Assembly: GCA_001584585.1 (NCBI GenBank)
Contig: LSYV01000002.1
Coordinates: 5,112,921-5,176,920 of the forward strand
Direction of reading: 5' to 3'
Length of the DNA: 64,000 bases
Source of the DNA: Gonium pectorale
Taxonomy: Eukaryota; Chlorophyta; Chlorophyceae; Chlamydomonadales; Volvocaceae
Below are positions 53,517 to 64,000 of the stretch, piece by piece; positions within the stretch are counted from its first letter, which is position 1; the number at the start of each line of letters is the position of its first letter. The position numbers were made by a program, and so were the translations under genes. The notes under the pieces are model-generated. The model saw nothing but the letters and a program-made list of their open reading frames with translations, ran no database searches and was not told where the DNA came from.

Positions 53517-56500
53517 TCAGTACCTCAGGCCATTCCGCAGGCGCACGCAGCTGAACGAGTGGTACCACTCGTACGCGCCGTACGCCCAGGCAAACCCGTT
53601 GGACAGCAGATGGATGAGCCGCCAGTGCACTCCGTCGCCGTACAGCGGCCACAGCAGCGCTGCCACCGGGTACAGCGGCGGCGGCTGGTCGGGGCTGCGG
53701 TGCCAGGGCTCCAGGTTGAGGCGTGGGGGCACGGGCGGCAGCGAGAGCAGCACCTGCCGAGGCAGGGGCGGGGCAAATGCAGGGGCATCGTCAGCTTGGG
53801 GCAAAGCGTTGTCGCTGCCAATTCTTGGTGCCAGTGCCAGCGCTTGCCGGGGGGGGGCGGTGCATATAGGCAGCTATATAGCAGGTCTGTGTGTGTTACG
53901 TATGCGTGACGGAGTGCAGAAAACATGTATAGCTAGCAAAGGCATCCAGGCAGGTGTGTGTGTGTGGCGAGATCCTGAGCCAGTCTGGCCCACCGGCCTA
54001 GTACTCCGGGACGTCGCAGTACCCGCGCAGCGCCCCCACGTGCCCACCCACCTTGGCCGCCGGCACTAGCAGCAGGTAGTGCCCCGCCAGCACCGCCAGG
54101 CCCAGCGCCATGGCCCGCCGAGTGCCCAGCCAGGCGGAGGCCCTGGGGGCGAATGGTGGTGCCGTATCACGGGGGTGGCGCACTTGAGGGATGGCTGCAT
54201 GCCGGGCAGGTTACGGTGTGTGGGCATGGGATGTGCACCTGGGGCGGGGCCGGCAAAAAAGCGTGCCAGGGTACAAGGAAAGCAACGATGGACCGGCCAT
54301 TCAGCTGAGGCAGGCGCACCAGGGCAGCAGCCACCGAAGCTGCGTCGAGTGCAGTCCGCGCGGCCGCTGCATACGCGCGGGGCCGCCGGCCGCGGGGCCG
54401 TCGCACCTGTAGGCCGCTGCGAGGATGCCGGTGTGCAGCAGCACGTGCACCACCGTGAAGGCCGCGTAGTTGGCGACCGTCTGCACCGGGACACTGATGC
54501 CGTGCGGCCGGCAGGCCCCGAAGGCGCCGCACAGGAGCGCGACCCCCGCCGCCACCGCCACGCCCGCCGCCCCCTCGGCCGCAAGCTCTGGTGGGGTGAG
54601 GCGGTGGTGGGGTGAGCAAACAGTCCGAGGGTGGTGGGGTGAGGCGGTGGTGGGGTGAGCAAACAGTCCGAGGGTGGTGGGGTGACGCGGTGGTGGGGGC
54701 CGTAAGGGCAGTGATGGCGGCCGCGTGAAGTCAAGACAGCTGTGCGCCGAGTGCACGCGCCCGCTGTGCGTCAGCCGCTCTCTGATACGAGGCCTACGGC
54801 GCAGAACGTTTGGTGCTGTGCAATCAACGCCAACGGCCAACCGGCCAGTCCGGCCTTGCGCGAGCCCCTTCGTTGGGCAGGTGCCCTTGCCGTGAGCCCT
54901 TTCCCACCTCGCGCCACGTAGGCGTCATGCTGCGTGATGGTCAGCCGCCGCACCAGCCGCCGCTTCTCGTGCAGCGACCGGAGGGCAGCCTCGGCCTGCA
55001 TGGGCATCGGGTCAGGGACAGCACCGGTGCCGGTATGCTGCGTCGGTCCAAGTGCATGGGGCGCAGGGAGTTGACCAACAGCGGGCAGCACCGAAAACGG
55101 CGGAGGGCGCTGGGTTCCCATCCACTGGGTTCCATCCGGCTGAGCAAGCCTAATGAGCACCCAGTCATATGCGCTGCAGCCTGAAGAAGCATGCCACCAG
55201 CCCTTTCGTAAAAGCCGTGTACGCACCGGCCCCTCCCATCCCTGCACATGCCGGCCACGTCAAAGCGCCCGCTAGGCCGCACCCACACCTACCTGCAGCT
55301 CCAGGTCCGGGCGCGCCGCACACAGCAGGCGGTACGCAGCACGCAGGCGGCGGCACGTCATCGCCGCGCAGGCGGCGGCGCGCAGCCCCGCCATGCCGCT
55401 GTCGGCCTCGGCTCCGCCGGCGCTGCCGCTCATCCGGTAGCCGCTTCCGCCGCTGCTTCCGCCGCCGGCTCCGCCGCTGCCGCCGGCACCCCCCGGGCTG
55501 CCGATGCCCAGGACAGCCCGGCGTGCGCGGCCCGGCGCCGCCCGCGCGGGGCTGGGGCTGGGGCTGGCGGCGATGAGGGCGAAGCTCCAGCCCGGACTCG
55601 GGGGTGCGGCGCGCGGCGTGCTGCCGTACTGCGTGGGCACCGGGAGTCCCAAGGCCGCGCCGCCGCCGCCACCGCCGGCGGATGCTGGGTCGACACAGGC
55701 CAACATGATCAGGAGCAGCAGCTCGTTCGGCAGCTCCAGCAGGTGGCACGGCGGCGCCGGGTGCCGCGGCGGCGCTGGCGACGCGGCGGCACCGGTGAAG
55801 GTTGGGAACTGGAGCCTAGTGCCGTCCCCTAGCGGTGCTGGGATGGCGACAGTCCAGCGGCGCGGCAGTGCGAGGGACGGCAGCCTGGCCAGCGGCTGCG
55901 GCTGCAGCTGTGTGCGGAGGCGGGGCACGTTGGGCGACCAGGCGCCGACCTTGGGAACCTCCGCCTCCACCTCCGATGCCCCCGCCGGGCCTAGCGCCTG
56001 TCTCTTCCGCGGCGATGCCGCATTGTGGTCCTGGGTGGTGCCACGCGCCTCGTCACCACTGCCGAAGGCCGCGCTCATGCAGTCGACGAGTCGCTTGCAC
56101 GGCGACGTTTCGGCGTCGGCTGCGCCGCGCTCCGCAATGCCGGTGCGCAGCTCGGGGCTGCTGCGCCACGGGTGTCCGCCCAGCTGTCGGAGCTGCCTCG
56201 AGGCGTGCGCCTCGCGGCCAGACAGAGGCTGCTGCCGGAATGCCATCGGCTGTCCAACTGTCGCTGCAATCGTAGACGTTTCGCCAGGTGGCTGTGGATG
56301 GATCTTGGTCGACGGCTGCACCGGCTGCTGACCCCACAGCCGCCACCCGCCGCTGCCGCCGCCGCCGCCGCTGTCGCTGTCGCCGCCAAGGACCTCGCCT
56401 CCGTACGACTCGTACACTTCATCGATCAAGGTGGAGAAGGCCTGCAATTGATGACGCGAGATGTTGCCGCCTCCGCCGGACCCACTACCGCCTCCGCCAC

Positions 56501-56591
56501 CCGGTGTTGAGCCGCGGAGGCTGCCCTGGGGCACGGCGTTGCCGCAAAAAGGTGCCGCCCCTTCCATGTCCCTCGGGGTGGGCCCAACCAC
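53517..56591 (-). CDS. F-box protein with C-terminal membrane segments
   Basis: Minus-strand exons 56591-55293, 54995-54908, 54587-54407, 54142-54013 and 53753-53517 give about 644 aa. Exon 1 is mostly Gly/Ser/Pro/Gln-rich and includes a short helix (HQLQAFSTLIDEVYESYGGE). It then has an F-box-like start (HLLELPNELLLLIMLACVDP) interrupted by a ~90-residue Gly/Ser/Ala insertion before the second half (AAACAAMTCRRLRAAYRLLC). Exon 2 gives ALRSLHEKRRLVRRLTITQH. Exons 3 and 4 encode hydrophobic helices (GVAVAAGVALLCGAFGAC, NYAAFTVVHVLLHTGILAAA, ALGLAVLAGHYLLLVPAA). The last exon reads PLYPVAALLWPLYGDGVHWR, then IHLLSNGFAWAYGAYEWYHS, and ends LRNGLRY*. The junction between exons 4 and 5 uses a weak donor (GAC|GTCCCG); otherwise exon 4 ends at a TAG at 53998-54000 and the last exon belongs to another gene. 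Membrane-anchored F-box function is inferred. Confidence 0.6.
54590..54700 (-). repeat. Minisatellite, 43-bp period, about two and a half copies (intronic)
   Basis: The motif GAGCAAACAGTCCGAGGGTG recurs 43 bp apart, within GGTGGTGGGGTGAG-rich sequence. It is in the intron between exons 54995-54908 and 54587-54407 of the F-box gene. Confidence 0.9.
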
Positions 56592-57468
56592 GAAGCCAGA
56601 GCGCAGCGAAGCCGCTAGGGGGGGGGCGGTGCGGTCCTTCCGTCAAACTCGTCAGCTACCTCCCAGCTCGTGCCTCAAGAGTAACGAGGGCCGACTGAAG
56701 CGAACTCCTTGAGGACACCGGCGCAGAGCGGACACTTGAATGGCAGGACAGAGACGCAGTTTGCGGAAAGTGTCTCCAGTAGGCGCGCGCTGCCGACACG
56801 CGCTGACGTCTCAAGTGGAGCGCGCTGTGTACGCTATCCGGCTCAGGAGGTCGGCAAAATGAAGAAGCTTCCGGCTGAGAGCCTGGTTAAGGACGACTCG
56901 CGAGGCGACAGGTGCGACAGGCTGAAGGTGATGGCTAGATAGGTGCTGACAGCTCGGTGTCAGCAGAGTTGCAACGGCTTCGGTAGCGCTCCTTGGCGCT
57001 GGACGCGTTTGTAAACTCATCAGAATGACCTTGGACGTCCGGCAGTCGTTCACGCCGAGCGCGGGAGCGCGGGGCTGCGCTGCCCGCTTTGCCGCCAGCA
57101 CATGGCAAGGCCTCTAGGTACCAAGAGACCCTTTTCGTTGAACTGGGCTGACATCGAGCACAACATGAGTTTTCTTGACGTGTTGCATCACCAAGCGCAT
57201 GGCCACGCCGACTTCCTCACCTATAATCTCCGCTGTGCCGGCAACCCTGGTCAAACAGGCACAGTCGTATGCTTGGCCTGCTTTCTGGACAGTCTCGCAG
57301 ATCCCAGCATCCTGCACTCGCGCAAAGCGTACATTTTGCGGTGCGTCCACCTAAAACCAAATCAATATGCGTTGTTCGATTTCTGCGTGCCACATGTGGC
57401 TTCAGTCGCCCGTGGGTCACTTAACCACGACTCGCTGCCCGAACGCCGTTACTTGGCTGGCGGTGCAG
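56592..57468. promoter_or_regulatory. Divergent intergenic region upstream of the F-box and ARM-like genes
   Basis: Should contain the promoter of the minus-strand F-box gene and the 5' end of the plus-strand gene whose first recognised exon starts at 57469. One or more unrecognised 5' exons of that gene are expected here, ending in phase 2. Confidence 0.4.
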
Positions 57469-60400
57469 GCAATTCACCGACGTCTTGGTCAATGGCACTG
57501 ATCCGGGAGGGGGAGCCGCGGCAGGGTTGCGCAGCGGCGCTGACGAGGGTGGTTTGTCGTCCCTCCTGGCGGACGTCCCGCTGCGGCACGCGTCGCTGGT
57601 TGTTCCGGCCCTGGCGGAGCTGGTGACCTGGTGCGACGACCCGGGGCTGTCGGCGGACCTACGCAGACTGTGCGCCGCGCTATGCACGTCCCCGGCGCCG
57701 GGCCAGGCGGCCATCGCCGGCGCCGCTGCCGAAGGCCCCGGCGGCTTCCTGTCGGAGGCTTTCATGCACAGGTATGCGCTGCGTCGGCGCAGCGGCTGCT
57801 GTCGTGCGGTCTCGTGCAACGCGCGTGTGGTTCGTTTCCCCGCCCGTCCTCCCGCCCGTCCCCCGGCCCGTCCCCCCGCCCGTCCGCGCAAGCTCGTGGA
57901 AAAGAGAATCAGAAACGGGGAAGGCAACCTCTACCCGAGGGTGTGATGTTTCCAGCAGGGCGCCGAGTACAGGGCATGGCGGGCGAGGTATACGAGCGAA
58001 CGGGCTCTCCCTTGTGCGCGCAAGTCTGGGGCTCTCGGGAAAGCCACGCCACGTGCTGGGCCGATTCGGCTGCAGCCTGCATACCGCTGTTGCCAGACCA
58101 CTCCGAGCTCTTCTTATGACGTGGGCATTCGTCGTGCAGGTGCCTGGTGGTGATGGAGGAGCTGGCTGCGCGGGCGCAGGAGCAGGTGCAGCAGCACCCG
58201 CCGCCTCACGCGGCTCCTCCGCTCCCGTCGGCGCTCCTGCAGCTCATGTCGGACCTGGCGGCGGCGCACGGCGGCGCAGCCGCGGTGCTGGCGCGCGGCC
58301 TGGCAGCCTCGCCACTCCTGCTGAGCTGCCTGGCGGGGGCCATCGGCAGGACCGTTGCGGACCCGCAGCAGCCGCAGCACATGCAGCAGGGCGGCGTCGG
58401 CAACTTTCCGGTGTGCGTCTCGTCCGCTGACAGGCTGTTAGCGCTCAGGTGAGGGCAGGTCATTGCGCGCCGCAGGGTTCCAGCGTGGTGTGCGGGTATC
58501 GCTGGCAAAAGGCGCGCTAAACCGCGGCGGGGCAGCCATTGAGTCCGGGACGGCATCATTTGGCTTGCTCTTTGTGTTTCGCGAGTCGCCCGGCAGAGGG
58601 CGAGCCCGAGACAGCAACGTATCCGCGCCTTGCCACTCAATGACCCAGGCTTGTTCTGTGCGCCATGGAGCAGCCGTGCGATGAGAGCGGTGCGCTGGTG
58701 GCGTCGGCCGGGCAGCAGCTGTTTGCGGGCTGCTGCATGCTGCTGGGGGCGTCTGTCGGACCGACCCACGGGTCAGCGGAGCAGCGGGCGCTGTGCCTGG
58801 ACCTCCTCGCAGCCCTGGTCACCCGTGGTAAGTCCCGTACGGAAAGCTCTCTGATACTCTGTGCATCGATTCGCGTTCTTGAGACCTGCGCCCAGTGGCA
58901 ATGTCTCCGGCGCGTGCAATGTTACGACCAAAGAACTGCACGGTGGAGGTAGGCCATTGCCGTGGCATACGGCATCTCGCACAGCAGCAGCCGATTATGG
59001 CAAACACGCTGTTGGTCCCGCAAGTCTGTTAATCGTCCTGGATCCTGCCGCCGCATCGGCAAGCTGGGTGGTAACGCCTTCCATGCACCCACGCCCGCAG
59101 CCCGGCCCGTCCCCTCCGCCGCCAACAGGCTGCCTGCTGGAGCAGGCCCACGGCTTGGGGGGATTGGACCTGCCCGCCAGCGCCCGCCTGACGGCGCAGC
59201 TGGCTGCGGGCCTGAAGCCCTGCCTGCTGGACTCCTCGCGACCGGCTGTGCAGTGCGCGGCCGCGCGGCTGCTGGGCGCTGTGGCGGCTCGCTCGCACCC
59301 GCGCCTGGTGGCACAGCTGCTGGAGGCCGACCTGGCGGAGTACCTGTTCGAGCTGCTCAGGTCGGCCGCCGCTGCCATGGCGGGCGCGACGTCGGGCCTC
59401 GGCGCGGCGGGTGCTGAAGGAGGCGGTGGAAGCCGCACGGCGGCGGCGGGGGCAGCTGCTGCGGACCTGACGCGTCTGGCGGTCATCGCGCTGAGCCACC
59501 TGGCGATTGAGGGTGCGGTGGCAGCCAGCGCACAGCCGTACATGCGTGCAGGCATGCGTGTATGCGTGCAATGCGTATTGTGAAGCACCACTGTGCTCGC
59601 ATGCTCGCCCGTCCTGCATGACCCTGCTAGCGGCCCGCGGCGCCCACGCGTTTTGCGCCGCGCAACCACATGCACGGCACGTGGGCACAGCTCCTCACGA
59701 GTGAGACCGCGTGCCCATCGAAGTGCGCCCACGGTGGTACGGCATTGGGCTGATGCTCAGTGCCCGCACCCCCCTAATTGCCATGCCGCCCTTCCCCGGC
59801 CTTGCCCGCCTGCTCTCGGCCGCACGTGGCCTCACAGGGCCGGCCTTCCAGCGCCGGCTGCCCTTCGGCGTGGAGGTTCTGGCGGAGCTGTGTGCCGCCG
59901 CCGCCGCCTGCGCCGACTACGGCCTGGCGGCCGACGTGGCGCCGCTGCTGAGGCTGGCGGTGCAGCCGCAGCCGTACAACTGCCGAGATGCGGAGGGCGA
60001 CCACGGCGGGGGGGTAGAAGGCGGCGGCCTGGCCGCGCCCCGCATGCCGTTGGCGGACCTGCAGCGCATTGTAGCTGCCGTGAGTGCGATCGATTCATGC
60101 ACCCACGCGCGAGAAGGCAACCCCAATGTGCCCAACTGCCCCTGAGCATTTATATGCTACGGGGCAGGAAACACGCACGGGTGGGTAATGTTCCCGCTCC
60201 CATGCACGTCCCAGTTGGGCCCTTCTCGNNNNNNNNNNNNNNNNNNNNCACGGCGACAGGTGCGCGGGCGGGCCGGACGGCCAGGCTCATGTGAATGCGT
60301 ACATCGTGTGTCGCCAGGCTGGTGATGAGCAAGCGCATGCACGCAGCGCCGGTGCGGGGATCCCAAGCCTCCCAAAAGAGCGGAACCTCCACTGGTGCTG

Positions 60401-63400
60401 TGATGCACAAGTGACCGGCATCTGCGGATGACCAGCCCCTCCCACGTCCGCGCCATCGACTGGATCGGCATGCCATGCCGGCCTTCGCGCCAGCGGGCGG
60501 GCCTGCCAAGCTCGGCAGTTTGCCTCCCGTTGACGCCCGTTGGCTGCTTCCCTTGTCCCCTTCCCCGGCGGTGGCAGCAGGGGGATACCTGGCCGCAGCG
60601 TGTCAGCTCGCGCTGGACGCCGCGGAGGCGCTTCCGCCTCTGGCGCCGCCGGCTGCCGACCACCCGTTTGCGGTAGCTCCCGACGCCGGCGGCGGTGCTG
60701 CGGGGTGTCAGCCGCTGGGGCCCGCCGCGCTGACAGCCCATCTGCTGCAGCTCTGGGAGCAGTGGCTCCTGCCGGCCGTGGACAGGTGGGGGCGAGCGGG
60801 GACCAGGGCACCACGCACAACACTTGTGTGCTCCGACACGGTGCAAGATGGCAATCCACCACCCTGTGGCGTGTGTGGCTTGACATCGGCATTCCTTTAT
60901 GATTGTTCCGAGGTGTGGTTAGGACCGTGCACGCCCAAGGTCGGACTTGCGCAGGCGCGTAACGCCCACTTGAGGCCGTGGCCATGGAACTTCCCCAGCT
61001 CCATGCACAAAGCCGACCCAATCCAAACCCCGCATCCCGCTGCGCCCCAGGTGGTATGGCGCCGTGTCGCGCTCGGGCGCCGAGTCGCCGCTGGCGCTGC
61101 TGTCGGCAGTCAGCGCCGCAGTGCAGCCGGCGGCCCTGCTCATGGCCTCCGCGCTGCGCCAGGGGCTCGCTCACGCTGGCGGTGACACCGACGGGTTCGC
61201 AGCCGCCGCTTCCAGGGCCCTCGCCGGCCGCCTGCTGGCCGCGGGGTGGGTCCAATTTAGCTTCGACGTCATGTCAGCAGCATCGGTGGGTGGGGACGAC
61301 GATGCAGGAGGCGGGGACGGCGGCAGCACGCTGGCGGCGAGCGTGCAGCTGTGGCGGCTGCTGCTCCTGGTCGCAGCGGCGAGCGCCCAAGCCCCCGGCG
61401 ACTACGGGGAGGAGCCGGCGGCGGCGGTGGAGCTGGTGGCGGATGACGCGGCTGCGGGCGCTGCCTCGCTAATGGGGGGCTTTGGCAGCGTCGGCGCTGC
61501 CCTGGCGTTCATGGCGACGGGTGGGTGGGCTGCTTGGCGAAGATCTTCATAATCGGATTCGCATGTGGCATCGGCCTTGGCGAGGGAGCTGCATGCGGCC
61601 CATAGCAGTCTATCCACTGCTGTGCACGCGCACGGAAGCTTCGATATTGAAGATTTCAAGGGTAATCAGCAGTTCGGTTCTTGGGAATGGCGGGATGCTT
61701 CAGGGCGCGTGCGTAGCCGTGTGCCGATCGGTCGTTGCGGTGGGACGGTGGGCGCTTTTTGGTTACTTTACCTCTCGTTCGGAACGAGATAGCATGCGCC
61801 TCAGGCCTCTCTAGTGAGAACGCCTGATTTTTGTTTTCACATGACCCCGCCCCGCCCGCCCCGGCCGCCCCCAGGCGGTGCGCACCAGGTGGCTGCCGCC
61901 GGCGAGGGGGCGGCCGGGGTGTCAGCGGCCGCTGGGGCCGCATTGGCCCTGTTCCTGCGCCTGCTCCGCTGCGCCTTGGCGGCCGGAGACGCGGGCTGGG
62001 CAGCTGCGGGCGGCGCCGGGCTGGACTGGCTGCTGTCGGCTCTGGCGCAGGTGCTGGTGGAGCCGGGCGTCCAGAGGTGCGTGGGATCTGGGATGATGGG
62101 CTGGGCTGAGAGGATGGGTATGTTGTGGGTGGGTGATGTCGCCAGATGAGATTATGTCCGCCTCGGCATGCCCGCTGCCTACGGCAGAGTATCAGGTGCG
62201 TCCTCGGTCGCCCTCCTGTCGTCGCGTCCTCGATGCATGTACCCGTGCGGTTGCTCTTGCGCACACGCTCCCCAACGCTCCTCCCGCCGTGCAGATGCTG
62301 GCCCGTCGTGTGGTGGCAGTGCCTGCACCTTTACCGGGAGGCGGAGGGCCGCCTGGCGCAGGAGGCGGGCGCCCCTATGCTCCCCGCGATGCTGCTGCCG
62401 GCGCTGGAGGACATGATGGTGGCGGCGCCGGGAGGAGGCGGAGGCGGGGATGCACACCGCCACCACCACCACCACCACCAGCCTGGTATGGCGTACGCCG
62501 CTGCAATGCAGGAACAAGGCGCCGCCGCCGGCGGCGTGGCGGCGGCGGTATCGGATCTGGGCCTTCCGCTGGCCGCATGGACCCTGCAACATGGGGACCA
62601 ACTTCCCGGGTGGGTGTGAAGGCGGCAGAGGTCACTGCTGTGATTGGGTAGCTCCGGCCTGGGGAGTCGGTTAGTCGTTGACGGTCTCGTTGGAACGCAA
62701 CATGTGCTTAGGCAGTCCCCTTGCTGCGGCTCAGGGTCTCTGCTGTCCCCGACTCAAATCCTTACACAGCGTCATCGCAGCTGCGCTGCCTGTGTGGCTC
62801 GGCGGCGCCGGCTCGACGGGCTACGGCGATGAAAGCGCCAGCGGTGCCGTTGAACCGCCACCGGGCCAGGTGTACGCCACCGCCGCAGGCGTCGCGTGCA
62901 GCGCCGCCGCGATCCGCGCGGCCACACGGCTCCTGCAGAGCTGCGCGGAGTCCAGCTCAGCATGTGGCGCCGATTCCGGTGGCGGTAGGCGCGGCGCGCT
63001 GCTGCGAGTCCGGCTGCTGCAGCTGCTGTGCGCCTGCCTTGAGTTGCGCCCCGATGCGGCCGGCGGGGCGGTGGAGGCGGGCCTCCTGGGCGCCACGCGG
63101 AGGCTGGTCCTTGACCTGGCCACGCCGGCCGGGAACGGCAACCCATGGGCCGCTACCAGCATGATTTGGACGCTGCGCCTGCACGGCCGGGTGCTGGGGG
63201 CCGTCGTGGACGCGACCGCAGACGCGTCCGCCGGCGCCGCCGCCGCGGGCCTGCATCCCGGCAATGCGGCGGAGGCGCTGGCGGCCGCTGTGGGCTGCGT
63301 GCTCGAGGTGCTTTCGGAAGTTGCAAGCCAGCTCGGGCGTGCGGTTGTCAAGGTGTGGAGGCCGCGGAGGCTGGGTGACGGGGATGCGCCGGCGGCTTTG

Positions 63401-64000
63401 GATGGCGGCGGCGGCGGCAGCGTCGGAAAGGAGCTGGAGTGGGATGGCGAACTGCGGGTCGCATGCCTCCATGCCATGGCGCTGGCCTTGGCGATCGTAA
63501 GTAGCGGGCGGCGTCGCCCTCCCTATCGGCTCGAGAGTTTAGCTTCCCCCTTGGCACGGGGCGGAATGTGCAGACCAGTCGGGGTGAACGCCTCGTCGCG
63601 TGTCATCGCAGACCATACACAACCGCGCAAGGCTCTTGGCACTCATTAATCATGGCCCGTCAGCGCGTTGTATGTCGCCTGGCTGCCCCGCCTGCAGGAC
63701 CTGTCGCTTGGGAGCAACCTGCCTGCCGTTGCAGCGCTGGCGGAGAGCGAGGCGGTGCAGGCTTGCTGCCTGGAGGCGGTGGGGCTGGCAGCCAGCGCCC
63801 AAGGTGCAAACGAGGTGCGCCTTGGCATGGATTGCACCGCGCACTGTGCCGTACATGTGATAAGTAGCTGGCAAAACGGGAGCGCCGTAATGGCCCTCGC
63901 TCTGCGACTACCAGTGCATTGCCATGCACATTCAAGGACCCTCGTTGACACCTGCAGTTGCCATGGCCCTGCATTTCTGAAGCTGACGCGCGCCCCGTTC
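57469..64000 (+). CDS. Large helical (ARM/HEAT-like) protein, possible MEI1/PRD1 relative, incomplete at both ends
   Basis: Twelve phase-compatible exons: 57469-57771, 58140-58448, 58649-58827, 59129-59512, 59838-60079, 60436-60785, 61051-61520, 61875-62076, 62295-62609, 62770-63496, 63698-63814 and 63958 to beyond the window, over 1,250 codons. The first exon(s) were not identified. The protein is a succession of Leu/Ala-rich amphipathic helices: VVPALAELVTWCDDPGLSAD, SALLQLMSDLAAAHGG, GCCMLLGASVGPTHGSAEQR, CLDLLAALVTR, VQCAAARLLGAVAARSHPRL, VAQLLEADLAEYLFELLRS, LTRLAVIALSHLAIEG and GVEVLAELCAAAAACADYGL. Low-complexity Gly/Ala loops and a HHHHHH stretch interrupt these. The VAQLLEADLAEYLFELLR region recalls the ..LxxADixEYiFExLR.. 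segment of MEI1/PRD1, proteins needed for meiotic double-strand breaks. This comparison is from memory and tentative. The 5' boundaries of exons 59838 and 60436 are the least certain. Confidence 0.55.
57904..58013 (+). repeat. Dispersed repeat R1, copy 2 (intronic)
   Basis: Partner of 8724-8817, in the first recognised intron (57772-58139) of the ARM-like gene. It has an extra ~17 bases relative to copy 1 after GTTTCCAGCAGGGCG. Directly upstream (57838-57890) is a CCCGTCC-type microsatellite. Confidence 0.75.
60229..60248. other. Assembly gap (20 N)
   Basis: A run of exactly 20 unknown bases, probably a scaffold-join placeholder. It lies within the inferred intron 60080-60435 of the ARM-like gene, so a small exon could be missing there. 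Confidence 0.98.

Overview
The window is nuclear DNA of a eukaryote, most likely a chlamydomonadalean/volvocine green alga. It is GC-rich, with many short exons, consistent GT-AG junctions, strong third-position G/C preference in real exons, and Gly/Ala/Pro-rich insertions inside conserved domains. Gene content agrees: a plastid-targeted thylakoid-type protein, a pair of prolyl 4-hydroxylases of the kind that modify hydroxyproline-rich walls, and chromatin and TFIIH subunits. No operons, CRISPR arrays, rRNAs or tRNAs were seen. One 20-base run of N (60229-60248) marks an assembly gap. All gene models were built by hand from reading frames, splice-site phases and family knowledge. No alignment or transcript data were used.

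Left part (1-13000): a possible exon at 418-563 (+), a short plastid-targeted protein (-, 1239-1948) divergent from a DMT/EamA-type membrane transporter (+, 2333-6097), an unrecognised multi-exon gene (+, 7563-9866), and an unrecognised basic-tailed 249-aa protein (-, 11425-12982).

Middle-left (13200-28000): a complete TFIIH p44/SSL1 subunit (-, 13213-16360), two tandem prolyl 4-hydroxylase paralogues (-, 17125-19717 and 20809-23481), and an MFSD6-like major facilitator (+, 24680-27291) divergent from the second hydroxylase.

Centre (28061-43050): one 15-kb, 28-exon gene for a CHD1-type chromodomain helicase (about 2,315 aa). It has an acidic N terminus, two chromodomains, an SNF2 motor, a SANT/SLIDE-like region, a CHD1 C-terminal (DUF4208-like) segment and a long Arg/Asp/Glu/Ser repeat tail. 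Several introns carry sequences repeated in other introns.

Right part (43969-64000): a UFD1-domain protein with a C-terminal UBX domain (-), a sulfotransferase-like secretory protein (-), an unrecognised 418-aa protein (+), a 79-aa cysteine-containing protein split over four tiny exons (-), an F-box protein with membrane segments (-), and a large helical/ARM-like gene running off the right edge (+), possibly a MEI1/PRD1 relative.

Functional themes are mixed, as expected for a random nuclear segment: transcription and chromatin (TFIIH p44, CHD1), secretory-pathway modification (P4H pair, sulfotransferase-like), membrane transport (DMT, MFS) and ubiquitin/p97 biology (UFD1-UBX, F-box). The most notable signals are a recent gene-conversion tract between the hydroxylases, intron presence/absence between those paralogues, and families of short repeats shared between introns of unrelated genes.
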